NCBI RefSeq assembly: GCF_000327385.1
Contig: NW_008707370.1
Coordinates: forward strand, 219,169 to 283,168
Direction of reading: 5' to 3'
Source of the DNA: Lottia gigantea
Taxonomy: Eukaryota > Mollusca > Gastropoda > Lottiidae
DNA length: 64,000 bases
The notes beneath the pieces are model-generated. The model saw only the letters and a program-made list of their open reading frames with translations, did not search any database and was not told the origin of the DNA. The translations under genes and the position numbers were made by a program. Shown here in pieces: positions 36,794-47,282 of this stretch (position 1 is the stretch's first letter; the number at the start of each line of letters is the position of its first letter).

Positions 36794-37078
36794 TTAAAGG
36801 GATTGTAAAAAGGTTTTCTAAAATTTTAATGTGTATCAGGGACAGTGTTAGCATCAATTTGCACCATTCCAATTTTCATCTGTGGTTCCTGCAACTCTAC
36901 TTAAACTAAGTGTTTTAATGACGTCACTATTGCCTTACGTGATATAAGCAAATTTTGCGATAGTGACATTCAAGCGGAATAGCAGGAATATCAGATTGAA
37001 AATTGGAATGGTGCAAATTGATGATATCACTGTCCCCGATACACATAAAAAGTTTAAAAGCCGCTTTTCACTCCTTGT
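36794..37078. mobile_element. TTAA family 3 MITE, copy 2 (foldback)
   Basis: TTAAAGGGATTGTAAAAAGG at the left. GTGTATCAGGGACAGTG mirrors CACTGTCCCCGATACAC, and CACCATTCCAATTTTCA mirrors TGAAAATTGGAATGGTG. The right tip is diverged. It contains TGACGTCACT. Confidence 0.85.
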
Positions 37079-37558
37079 GATTCATTAGTAGGTTCAGGTC
37101 TTTGAAATGAAATTGTAACTAGTATATGAATAATTGAAATTGAAATATAGTAACAAAATAAACAATATTTTTATTCCTAAATCATGTTAAAAAAAAGTTA
37201 TTTTAAAAAATTATACTGAAAATTGTGTGAAAAAAGTAAAAAAATGTGCGTATTATATTATTTCTCTTAGTGTATCTTACCAGTTTTTTCCAATTTCCTT
37301 ATTTCCTACAGGATATGTCAACAGAGTTCTCCATAAATACATCATGCAATATTGTCACATTTCATTTCAGAAGTGGTTTATGTGATGTGTTATATAATCA
37401 TTTAAAATGAAATAAAACTTGTCTGTGGATATATATTGATCCAAAAACATGAATATATTTGCAATTTATCTGGTAAATCTTGATATGTGAGAGAAAAAGA
37501 CCTTTATAATTGTCTGAAAACCAGTAGCTTGGAGCTACCTCACCTAGTGCAAGAGATC

Positions 37559-37655
37559 ATGGGTAACAAAATGAGTGATACCATGGGGACCAAGTTGACC
37601 CAGGTCGGAACCCAGGTTGGAGAGTACATTGAAAAGAAGATTAAAAAGAATGAAG
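37559..37655 (+). CDS. Candidate first coding exon, MGN-starting (32 codons)
   Basis: The first ATG in a locally GC-richer patch opens MGNKMSDTMGTKLTQVGTQV, and the frame continues through a Lys-rich end (EKKIKKNE). A good splice donor, GAAG followed by GTAATT, sits at 37656. The coding part is 97 bases, so the intron would be phase 1. Gly2 after Met suggests N-myristoylation, as in the LEA-like protein 15 kb upstream, although the sequences are otherwise unalike. A possible acceptor (pyrimidines then CAG) lies about 30 bases before the ATG. The promoter-like block near 28.95 kb could supply a leader exon. Downstream is a GAAT-rich array, presumably intronic, and I found no second exon. I do not recognise the protein. 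It may be a real first exon or a chance frame. Confidence 0.4.
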
Positions 37656-37679
37656 GTAATTTTAGTCTGGCATGGAGTG

Positions 37680-38135
37680 AATGAAAAGTTTGAATGAATG
37701 AATGAATGAATGGGATGAATATATTTCATCAAAATAAAAAAATCTTGGTAAATGGAGTGAATGAATAAATGAAAAGATGAATGTATTTGATAAAAAAAAG
37801 AAATATAAGTAAATGGAGTGAGTGAATGAAAGATTGAAAGAAGGAATGAATGATTACATTTCATTAAATTAACAAAAATCTTGGTAAATGGAGTGAGTAA
37901 ATGAAAGAATGAATGAAAGGATTGAATATTGTTATTTGATAAAAAATCAGCCAATTTATAATATATGTCATATAGTGAATGAAAAATGGATGAATTAATG
38001 ATACAATGAATGATGGTAATTATAATCTGGCACAGAGTCAATGAATGAAGGAAAATAATATGAATGAATGATCATTAAATTTCCTTTGACACAGAGTGAA
38101 AGAAAAAAAAAGAATGAGAAATAGATAAATGAAAT
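37680..38135. repeat. GAAT-rich degenerate array
   Basis: A short (GAAT)n run at about 37694 leads into 60-75 base units with TTGGTAAATGGAGTGAATGA, AATGAATG and TTTGATAAAAAAA, repeated about five times. The long minus-strand frame across it (37544-38041) is His/Ser/Phe repeat text, not a gene. Confidence 0.85.
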
Positions 38136-38820
38136 ATATTCTCAAAAGAATATTAAAAAGTGTTTTGGGAAAGTAGCATCATGGGAAGGTTTTAAAATGA
38201 AATGCAACTGATTAATATTCTAGAGAGATATAACTTGTAGTACGGTACATCAAATATGGTAAAAATATTCTACCTCCCTCCCTAGAGAGTTTATTTATTG
38301 ACTTTTCTTCTAGTAATTGGGTAATGGATGACTGTTTGGTACGAAGTTTACCGCCGTTTTACAATTTTATTCTCTTGGGCGCGGAAACCTTGGATACCAT
38401 CCAAACAATTGTCAAAATTGAATATATTTAATATAACAGGTCTGGACTCCATGACGCTTGAGCTTGGCGTATAATTTGAATTATATCTACTTCACATATC
38501 TCATTTTTTGGCTAATGGTTCGAACAAAACTAACCAGAAGAACGTGTTCCTCAGAATAAGTAGATTTTTTTCCAATGTCTGGTTACTAGGATAAAGAAAT
38601 GTTATTATACCTTTGTCCATGACTTTTTTTACCAGTCTTAAATAATGAGCAGGATATACTGTCTAGTTTTTACCTAGTCAATTATAGAAATATCGTATGA
38701 TCTGTCACATTTTATACATTAAGTTTCTTTATTCCATTTTACTTAATCTTATTGTATGAAAGGTTACATAAAGGTTAATTCTGTTGCTATCAGTGATCTT
38801 GTCATAAAACAACATTCACC
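38136..38820. other. Non-coding stretch
   Basis: A locally CpG-containing patch at 38340-38470 (TTACCGCCGTTTTAC, GGGCGCGGAAACC) gives only a 35-codon frame on either strand. Possible regulatory or degraded exon sequence, not called. Confidence 0.3.
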
Positions 38821-39131
38821 TTAAAGGGACTGGTGCTCCATTTTTTTTGTCTCAAAAATGGGAATTATTTAGCTTAGCCAATCAGTAATAGTGTTCACAG
38901 CTCACCGTCGAAATTTTAACCTTCAAATTCTTATGTGGCCAGAGTTATCCATGTTTGAATGTTAAAATGACGACTCGTCAATTTAAGATACTCTGATAGC
39001 AAAGACATATATAGAGATAGTGAAGGAATTATGGGATTTTCGTACATTTCTAGTACTTCTGAAGACTATCTATTTACATATTTTCAAGACTCAAATGAAC
39101 ACCTCAAAATATATCGCCTGTGTCCCTTTAA
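38821..39131. mobile_element. TTAA family 1 MITE, copy 3
   Basis: TTAAAGGGACTGGTGCTCC at the left, ATCGCCTGTGTCCCTTTAA at the right. The longest copy at 311 bases, with the shared CAATCAGTAATAGTGTTCACAG. Confidence 0.92.
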
Positions 39132-39298
39132 TTTTCGATCAATAGTAGCAGGGTGGATGTACAAATTTTAAATTACAGCTAGTTTGGAATTAAGCATTAA
39201 GATTCATATATTTAACTGTATTAATTTATTGAAATCCTCACTTTACTAAAGAATAGAATTTCTTTAAGTTTTTGGATACAATTATTTGAAGGCCTGAT

Positions 39299-39540
39299 CT
39301 ATTCAATGAAAGAATCCATGTTTCTTAAAAAGAAAACAAAAAATTTGAACTCACAACAAAATATCAATAGGCTGGCATAAAATTCAGCTCTTTTTTTTTT
39401 TAATTGTGCACAAACCGATTCCAGTTTTTCCATGTTCTTAATGAATATAGGTGCCTCGGTACGAGCTACATCAGCTGGTAAAGTAACTCTAGGGATATTT
39501 GACCATTGTGAATGGAAACTTGCACCAAAAATTTTCACTA
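39299..39540 (-). CDS. Unrecognised exon-like frame
   Basis: Minus-strand frame with FHSQWSNIPRVTLPADVART, followed by EAPIFIKNMEKLESVCAQLK. It then degrades into a run of A and hydrophobic residues before a stop at 39299. A possible acceptor (TGTCTAG) lies at its start. The part before the A-run looks coding-like. The A-run could be the tail of a retroposed fragment. Not recognised. It may belong with the frame at 40515-40679, from which a third TTAA MITE copy (39927-40129) would separate it as intron. Confidence 0.25.
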
Positions 39541-39926
39541 GACAGTGCCCATAAAGACAAGTTGTTTAACTGTTATTTGTAGAGAGAGTGATAAGATTCT
39601 TGTCATTGTGGTCAGCATGTATTAGAAACTGATAGATGTTAATTACTAGATTCCTGATAATGATAGCACTTAGCTCTACATCAATCATTTCATTGATATT
39701 CTGCTTTCTGCCACATGAGCCTGAAATTTCCTGATGATATGGAACTTCTTGTCTTTTAATATCCGTTTAAGGGATATAATCATTGGCACTGCAGATCGTG
39801 GACCAACATTTGATGTCCTTTGATTGACTTTTATGTTCCATCATCTTTGCTTATGACATTTGGTTAAAAATTTTCAGGTTTATTTTTTTCATCTTCATTT
39901 GCCATAAGTGGAATTTCATTGTCACA

Positions 39927-40129
39927 CTAAATAAAGTGTTTGACATCGATATTGCAAAGGGCCTTATATGATATAAGTTTTTGTGATAGTGATATATCAA
40001 ATGATTCGTTTTAGTGGAACTGTAGAAACCACAGACGTCTAATTGAAAATTGAAGTAGTGCAAATTGATGCTATCAGTGTCCTTGATACATATAAAAAGT
40101 TTAGAAAAAATTCTTTACAATCCCTTTAA
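39927..40129. mobile_element. TTAA family 3 MITE, copy 3 (left end lost)
   Basis: Right end TTCTTTACAATCCCTTTAA. Internal GTGCAAATTGATGCTATCAG and TGATACATATAAAAAGTTTAG match the other copies. Confidence 0.78.
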
Positions 40130-40514
40130 GAATGATTTTTATAATTAAAAGTACTAAGAGCTTGATCACCCGAAAAAAAAAATGGATGGTCATATCCCTT
40201 TAATTACATTTTTTTTTGTACTGATGTAGAAGAGATGTTTTTACGTTAATGTCAGTTTTAAGTTATATGACATTCCACAGACAACAGAACTAGTAATTAC
40301 ATTAGGAATGATAAAAAAATTATCAGAAATTACCGTTCCTGGAAGTGTATAGAGTCAACTAAATTTGTACTCAATTATTGTATTCCATACCCTTTTCAAA
40401 TGAAGAAATTGGTTTTTAGCTTAGAAATGACTATCGATTGTCAAAAACTAATTTACTATTTCTGGAAACTTTAATTTTTGGAATTTGTCTTGATCCTGTA
40501 ATTTGTAGGAAGAA

Positions 40515-40679
40515 CATACCATCCAAAGTTGGCATTGTTACTAATACGATTCCTGGAGCTCTGTTTCTTTTCAATGTCCTGTGTGTCTGCTTCAGTGATT
40601 TAAGACCTAATCTGGAAGTCTGTGGGTTTGGCATTTCATCAAAGTGATATAATTCATTCCATAAGTCAACCAAATCCAT
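40515..40679 (-). CDS. Unrecognised exon-like frame starting MDLVDLWNEL
   Basis: A minus-strand ATG at 40679 opens MDLVDLWNELYHFDEMPNPQ and continues through a basic region (SLKQTHRTLKRNRAPGI) to a candidate donor, GATG followed by GTATGT, near 40515. The frame stays open to 40431 if unspliced. Codon use and mixed charge look more like coding than background, and there is no repeat explanation for it. I do not recognise a family. The plus strand is also open here, so chance cannot be excluded. A possible companion frame lies about 1 kb further along the minus strand at 39299-39530. Confidence 0.27.
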
Positions 40680-40894
40680 TTTTTAATGCGAGACTTTTTG
40701 TCAGGTTGTAAAAACAAAGCAAGTTGATGTCTGAAAAGCTAATGTTTTGATAGAGAATAGGATAATAAGTATTGTGTTAGTGAAAAGAGGACCCTTTGTT
40801 TAATATGTCTGGTAAGTGAATCATTTTTATAAATGCTTGAAACAGACAGATATTTTTCAGTATTTGAAGGACAAAGGAGAGGTGAAAGAAACTG

Positions 40895-41045
40895 GTACTC
40901 TTTTCAGTACTTTCTGTCCCCTGATTAAGCAAATGAAGACAGACAATGCTATGCTTACTGCAGAAGCTTATTAAAGTTAAGTTAGTACCATTTGGGTTAC
41001 TGTCAAGGGATCTGTAATGTGTTACGATTGATTGTTACTAGAGTT
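40895..41045 (-). repeat. SINE body fragment
   Basis: CCCTGATTAAGCAAATGAAGACAGACAATGCT and TGTCAAGGGATCTGTAATGTG follow the SINE body order. Head and tail are absent. Confidence 0.5.
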
Positions 41046-41065
41046 ATGATCTTCTAAATTATAAT

Positions 41066-41378
41066 GGTGCAGGACAGTCTTGGTCGCTGGTTTTTGTCGC
41101 TGACTTGAATTTTGAATAAAATCTCAATTGTTCCTGCGCTTCCTTGACAAGATTATCACATTGTCACCGGTTTAATATTTGTCACCAATTGTTGTATCGG
41201 TCGCAAGACAGAGCATTGTCATCCAATCACATTCATTTTCTGCACGTGATTATCGACAGAGTGGAAAACGACCAATAGGAGGTTTTTGTCTCGTGTGCCT
41301 GCAGCTTGTTGGCAAAACTCATGACAAGACTCAATCGGTGACAAAAATCGCGACTAAGACCATTTGTGTGCCCGCACC
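41066..41378. mobile_element. GTCTTGGTCG MITE, copy 1
   Basis: Left GGTGCAGGACAGTCTTGGTCG, right CGACTAAGACCATTTGTGTG then CCGCACC: inverted ends. Internal CATCCAATCACATTC and TGGAAAACGACCAATAGGAG are shared with the three other copies. Confidence 0.85.
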
Positions 41379-42090
41379 ATGAATTCTTCTGTTCTGGACA
41401 GATAGTGCCTATGCCAATTATAATATGGAAATAACAGTATTTTGTTGTTATATTCCTTACAGCTCAATGAGATGGCAGAGATCTTGCAAAAAGCTTTTGA
41501 ATTAACAACAACTATTTCCAAATCAATAAAGTCATCATATTGCATAATTACTGGTGTCCATATCAATTTCAGATCAAGAGTTCTAAGCTATCTTCAGTCC
41601 AATTAGATTTACTAAAAGTTATTTTAGTCCTTGGCTGGAGGGTGGTAGTAATAATGTGTCAAATAGTAGGACCATTATCTTCTAAATGATTTATAATGGT
41701 ACCGATACTAAGTGTTCTATCAACTTGACCAAGCTTAATTTACCCCACACAGTACCTTCTGATAGTGACAAGATGGCCGTTCATAAAGTCTAATGGAGGT
41801 TAATAATGGAAGATGTCAAGTTTGTACTGTTCTCAGACCACTTTATTTTCTTTGATTTATCTCCTCAACCCTACCCTCGTATTGATCATGGTTAATGCAA
41901 GTTTTGTCTCAAGCACCACTAGATACATTTCACTATTGAATATTGAACTCATTTTTAACATTTTTAAAGATATTTTATGTCTAAACTTTGAAATGAGAAA
42001 AGGATGAACAAGGAAAAATATCTGAATAGACTTAAAATAATAATTAATTATATATATAGCTGATATACCATGAAAGTTGCTACCTTTATT

Positions 42091-42449
42091 TTAAAGATGG
42101 GTTTTCTTATTTTTTAATGTCAAATAAAGCAAATTATTTGAATAATTGGTGTTTCTAATGAATTATCATGTATTCTTTATCATATCATTATGTTCTTATT
42201 GCATATAATTAAGAGTTTTAACCAATCATAAATGTCCATGTTTGTACAGTCTGGATAAACAAAAAAGAAGACTTTTTGACCTTTCTTGATCGATTACTAA
42301 TTGGAATTCTGCTGGTAAATCTAGCTAATTATGAATTAATTATGGACAAACTATTTTTTTTTCAAGTCATTAGAACACGTCTACATTCTATTCATATAAG
42401 TATTATCATCTTTATCTTCATAAATGAAAATAAGGGAACCCATCTCTAA
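42091..42449. mobile_element. TTAA family 2 MITE, copy 2
   Basis: TTAAAGATGGGTTTTCTTA at the left, AAGGGAACCCATCTCTAA at the right. The right TTAA has changed by one base. Aligns throughout with the copy at 50984. Confidence 0.88.
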
Positions 42450-43512
42450 TGGTTGTTTGTGAAACAGAAATAAGAAAATTTCAGCTCAGAATATCAGCTC
42501 TTCAGCAATTTCAAATTTAAAGTCATTAAATCAAGTAAGGATCGAAGGTCTTCTCTTTCTTCATCCTTTTAAAGTTTGCAGGACGACGGCAATGTAAAAA
42601 ATTGTGGATAAAAGCCGTGTTTAAACTGCCTAAAACTTTGTGCCGAGTCCTGTGTTATTTCTGTTTGTCTCTTTTTTGCAAAAAATGAACTACGACTTCA
42701 AAATCATTGCTTTGTTTATGGTGGGTGCCATTTGAATGTCTGTATTTTTATTAATCCACTACCTGGAATGGACAGCAGCATGATATGTACATGATGACAC
42801 ACCTTGCTGGACCATTGTCAACAGTGCTGGTGGAGGCTGGGTCCGAACCAAGTACAGCCAATTTTTAAGGCAATGTAAATGCAGTTAATGAAACTCAGGA
42901 GTGTTAAACTATGAAATTTTGTTGTGTTATTGAATGAGATATCTGTAAAGATTGTTAAAAAATAATTCTGTATTGGTATGATGTACATAATTTGATTATG
43001 GTTTCTGGTAAAATTTCCAGTTTGAACATCAGTGACGTTCTATAGCTTGTACCTTTAACAACTAGTTTTATCTCGAACAAGCCAAGTAATAACATTGATT
43101 TTCGTGTCTCGAATTAACTTTAATTCTATTCTACAGTGTCCTAAACCTAATTTAAACACCATCTATATCAATAGAAGCTGAAACTTTTAAAATTAGGAGG
43201 AAGACAAGACCAGTCTTAGAAAAACTTAACCATTAGCCAGTACAGCTTGGGCAAATAAAATTAACAAATACATCCAGAAACAGTTAGGGTGATCTAGACT
43301 AAAGAGATATTAGTTCCTTGAACTTCAGGGTGATGAACATTATTCCCATGTTGCGTTAGTTTTGGTATAGAATAAACGAAATTTTAAATAGTCAGAAGGA
43401 AACAAAATCTGGAAATGGTTATTCTGTATGGCATGATAAGGGTTAATGGAAAAAGTAAGCTCTCGATGTCTTTGCATTGGGTTGCAGTAAACGTCTGGTG
43501 TGGTTGACTTAA

Positions 43513-43811
43513 GGTGCAACCAGTCTTGGTCAGAGATTTTTGTCGATGACTAAAGTCTTATCAAGAGTTTACTGACTGGCACGGGCACACAAGGAGACAA
43601 AAATCTCCAGGTAGTCTTTTTCCACCATGTCCATAATTACTTGCGGACCATGCAATTGATAAGGAAATGAATCTGATTGGATTATGACAGTCTGTCCTGC
43701 AGACAATAAAATGTCGGAGACAATAAAATTATAAAGGCACATGCGAAATTTTACTCAAGACTCGAATCAGCGACAAAAATCCCCGACCAAGACCACTCTT
43801 GTGTCTGCACC
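43513..43811. mobile_element. GTCTTGGTCG MITE, copy 2
   Basis: AGGTGCAACCAGTCTTGGTC at the left and GACCAAGACCACTCTTGTGT then CTGCACCT at the right. It is flanked on both sides by TTA, fitting the 3-base TWA target duplication of PIF/Harbinger elements. Confidence 0.87.
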
Positions 43812-44310
43812 TTTATAGAGATTAAATATAAAAAATTCTATCACATGATAAGACAAAGATAATATGCTGATAACATGACATTCAATCAAATTATGACACA
43901 AATGTCACATGAAATGCCATTAGTATTTTCCCTATAGCCTACAGCAGGTCATTACATCATTTGTTGATAGACTACAGAAAAGTGGGTCTTTAGATGTCCT
44001 TAGGAGAATGAATATCATTTAGTTCTTATTTGGTTTAATTTTCCCTCATTGCACATGGAAAGGCATTACTTGATCCCCATTTTAATTCAAACTTTTGCAT
44101 AGAGTAAGATTAGATGACTTGGTTCCACTCTGCAAAGCATTGCATCTTGCATACAACAAGAAGCGAATATAACTCAATTTCATTTATGCAATTACATATA
44201 TTTTCATTCATTTAAAATGTGGTTAAGATAACTGTTTCAATTGTAATTGAATTATATGTTAAACTTATTACATTTAAAAGAACTTGGTGAATAGTTGTTG
44301 TTATCTTAAA

Positions 44311-44880
44311 GAGGTTGAAGTGACCCATGTTTAAAATTCCAAACCATTACATAATTGTTTTGACAACTTGGTGCCATTTTCCCTCATTGCACATTGCATA
44401 GCATGAATCGATATGAAAAAAGATATGAAGAGTAGATTTTTTTAAATTTTGTTTCAGTTGCATAGTGTCCCTCATTGATTACTGCATAGTATAACTTAAT
44501 AGGTTAAACAAAGATTAAGAAAAGCAGGATTTTTAATTGTATTTTATTTTCATAGTGTCCCTCATTGCAAACTGCTCACAGTATTACTAAATGGCTAAAA
44601 AAAAATGTTAAAATTAATGTTTTATATTTGCATAATGTACCTTATTTCATACTGTATATTATTACTAAATGGCCAAATAGAAGTATAAAATTATAAGGAT
44701 ATCAAATGTATTATATTTGCATAGTTTACCTCATTGAACACTGCATAGAATTACTTAATGTGTAAACAAATCTGAAAAAATAAGGATATCATATGTCATA
44801 ATCTACCTCATTACATGGTGGCTTAATAAAATTTGAAAGTGGTTGAATGACCCAGGTTTAAAATTCCAAACCATTACATT
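44311..44880. repeat. ~85-bp array apparently grown from a SINE segment
   Basis: The phrase CCCTCATTGCACACTGCATAG or a close relative recurs at 44381, 44469, 44559, 44639, 44729 and 44806, 77-90 bases apart, with ATTACTTAATGG-like text after it. The phrase is the same as the SINE body at 56050 and 32135. A 45-base direct repeat (GACCCATGTTTAAAATTCC, AAACCATTACAT) bounds the array at 44321 and 44850. Confidence 0.75.
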
Positions 44881-45389
44881 ATATAGATATTTACATTTCA
44901 GATTAGTCTGTAAGAATTTTTTCTTTGAATTTAATTTCCTATTCCATTGTAAATTCTGGAACTTGTATTCTAAAGTTACTGTAAAACATGTCTAGTTAAC
45001 ATTATTTCACTGTATCTTTTACCAATGATCACTGTTTTTACAGATATTAGAATAAATTTTGTGATATTACATTAAAGGAAGGAGATTTAATTTCTTAATG
45101 CATCAAAATAGCTATTATATACTGAGTATAAGGGAAATAATATGAAATTTAAATAATTTCCAGACTATTTTTTAAGAAAATTAGGGTATTAGCGATATAG
45201 AATCTTTTACATTTTTGGCAAGTTGACAAACCCAGTTTGATAATGATATAAGGTGTTCTTGAAGAATGAGGATACCAAACCATGGCATCAACAGTATGTA
45301 GCACAATTGAGTTCAACCTTGATAATAGTTTTTCAAACTCTTGAGAACAGTGTGATTTGTTTGAAAGGAGTTAATGGCCACAAATTTTC

Positions 45390-45540
45390 AAAGAGACATT
45401 TTCCATCATAATTGACCCCATTTACATTAACATAGCTTGATCCACTGGAGCCAGAGACTTTTATAGTATCAGATGAAGGTATTTTCTTATTAATGGATTC
45501 AATCCAATATGTGAGGAGGTCCCTTGTGTAGAGGAAAGTG
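45390..45540 (-). CDS. Unrecognised exon-like frame, Ser/Gly/Asn-rich
   Basis: On the minus strand the frame reads WIESINKKIPSSDTIKVSGS, then SSYVNVNGVNYDGKCLFENL. This is a polar, low-hydrophobic composition unusual for chance frames here. Its 5' side runs into a dispersed repeat containing GATACGATACGTATC. No clear splice signals flank it, and I do not recognise it. Low confidence. Confidence 0.2.
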
Positions 45541-45544
45541 CTGG

Positions 45545-45925
45545 GTATCACCAAGATACGATACGTATCAGTATACAAGGGTTGGATACAATCTGTATTG
45601 CGATGTGGGTTAATCTGATAAGATTTAACACTTTCTCTTCAAAGTTTCAATACGTATTAATTTACAACTTTATAACTGTGATATTTGGTAATATAGCTCA
45701 TTGGAGTGGTTAACGTCCACTGCCTTATTGTCTTCAAAATAATTTTCAATAATTTCAGTCAAAGTCAGTGAGGAAAATTTGTGACTCCATTCACCAATCA
45801 TATAAAAATTACCACATTTAAAGAATGAAAGGTATTGCCAATTATTGATACATGACATCGCGATACGATACGTGTATCTAGACATGTTGTATTGCAATAC
45901 ATCGATTCACTGATATTGAACACCA
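45545..45925. repeat. Dispersed repeat with GATACGATACGTATC ends
   Basis: AGATACGATACGTATCAGTA at 45551 and GCGATACGATACGTGTATC at 45861 bracket about 350 bases. Further ATACGTATT and TTGCAATACAT motifs lie inside. Probably one foldback-type element or two fragments. Confidence 0.5.
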
Positions 45926-46321
45926 TTTTGACTGTAAGGTAGTTAAATACCTGAAGAGGTATTAATATGGCAATATTAAGCAATGCTAAGCTCTAGACTT
46001 CTTCAAGAGGATTGGCATTTACATCTGCCCTGGGAATATCATGGAAATAGCCAATTTCAATAGCACCAGTTCATTTCTAATAAAGTTCACTATTTTCTTA
46101 ATCAAATTTGGTTTATCTAAATTAATTTCTCAGTTAAAAACAGTTCTGTGAGATGGAGTTAAAATATACAGATAACTAAATACATTTGATCTATTTTTAA
46201 TGTCCATATCGACTTGAATCTAATATTCATTCCATTGCCAATCGATTTACTGGTGAAATATTGAAATGTACCAAGTATTCCCTCTGAAACCCTTTTAGCA
46301 AATTACATATAATTAATAGCT

Positions 46322-46545
46322 AGACTAAATTCACTATTCAAGTTCTATTCACATTGGCAAAAACTAAATGGAATGTATTGTAGTTCCAACTACACTGGTC
46401 GAAACTCTATGGAATGTATTGTAGTTCCAACTACACTGGTTGAAATTCAATGGACTGAACTTGATATTGTATTTCAACTCACACGGGCAGAAATTTGTGA
46501 ACTGAATTTGGTAGTTCCAATCAAACTGGCCAAAACTCGATGGCA
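46322..46545. repeat. ~41-bp tandem repeat (about five units)
   Basis: AATGGAATGTATTGTAGTTCC then AACTACACTGG occurs twice exactly, with three or so diverged neighbours. Short frames on both strands reflect the repeat. Confidence 0.85.
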
Positions 46546-46882
46546 AAAAAATGCATTGGACAAATTTGTTGTCAAATGCTAGAAAATATTTTTAGGATAA
46601 AAATGAAATTGCCTCAAATGTTTCAATCATACTTGAAAGAAGTTAAATGAACTATGCATTTGTTATGTGGGACTTCACCTTGAATCCTGCTCTAATTACT
46701 TGCATAAGAAATCACTAAGCACTAATATTGCTTGATTTAAGCTCTAAAATGACTAAATTCAGACATGTTTTTCTTCCGTTTTAAAGCACAATTCCAATTT
46801 TCGTCTTGTCCGATTCTGATTTTTTGTTAAACTTTCTGTTTTGGTCGTATCCGTTTTTATGCGTCCGCTCAAACTCTCGTAC

Positions 46883-46925
46883 AGAGTTGTCTTTTCTTCC
46901 TGCAAGGAAAGACAACTCTGTATGA
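46883..46925. repeat. Near-perfect hairpin
   Basis: ACAGAGTTGTCTTTTCTT pairs with AAGGAAAGACAACTCTGT (17 of 18) around a 5-base loop, about 150 bases before the BED-like fragment. Confidence 0.75.
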
Positions 46926-47057
46926 TAGATTGTTTCCGGTTTGATATTCTACTTCAAGTTGTAAAAAGCGATATGATTGGTGGAAACATTCCTATCTCCC
47001 AATGAAAGACCGGATTACATAGCGGTATTTAATATCACTTTCGCTTTCAACAGCAGC

Positions 47058-47282
47058 ATGGCTTCCAATGTTGTTGAACGCGATTGTGACACAAAATTAT
47101 TAGATAACGGTTTGAAGAATGTTTGGAAATGGAAATGGCTGCAGAAGAAAGTTGACAAAGAACTTGTTGGTCGATTTATCAGGAAAATTAACAGAAAACG
47201 AGTTGCACATTGTAACTTGTATAGAAAGTACATAAATTTTGCGAGGTGCCTTGACATTCAAATTTTCCGTTTTTATTTTTAA
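47058..47282 (+). pseudogene. BED/zinc-finger-like N-terminal fragment
   Basis: A frame starting MASNVVERDCD continues with WKWKWLQKKVDKELVGRFI, then KINRKRVAHCNLYRKYINFA, and ends at a TAA after 74 codons. The order Trp-rich start, K-V-D, F-I-x-K, then His-Cys-x-x and an I-N-[FY]-A segment resembles the start of the BED/C2H2-like proteins that are greatly expanded in many marine invertebrates and often come from hAT-type transposons. In those families the Cys is followed two residues later by a second Cys; here that position is Tyr, and the later His pair is missing. I infer a decayed copy of a host or transposon-derived finger gene. The open frame extends upstream to 46977, but the ATG at 47058 gives the more family-like start. 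The family call is from memory of the pattern and is tentative. Confidence 0.35.

Noticed and set aside
36655-36909. 84-codon frame
   Set aside because: Its second half is the left arm of the TTAA family 3 MITE.
37544-38041. 165-codon minus-strand frame
   Set aside because: It lies across the GAAT-rich array and reads as repeated Phe/His/Ser/Ile text; low-complexity by-product.
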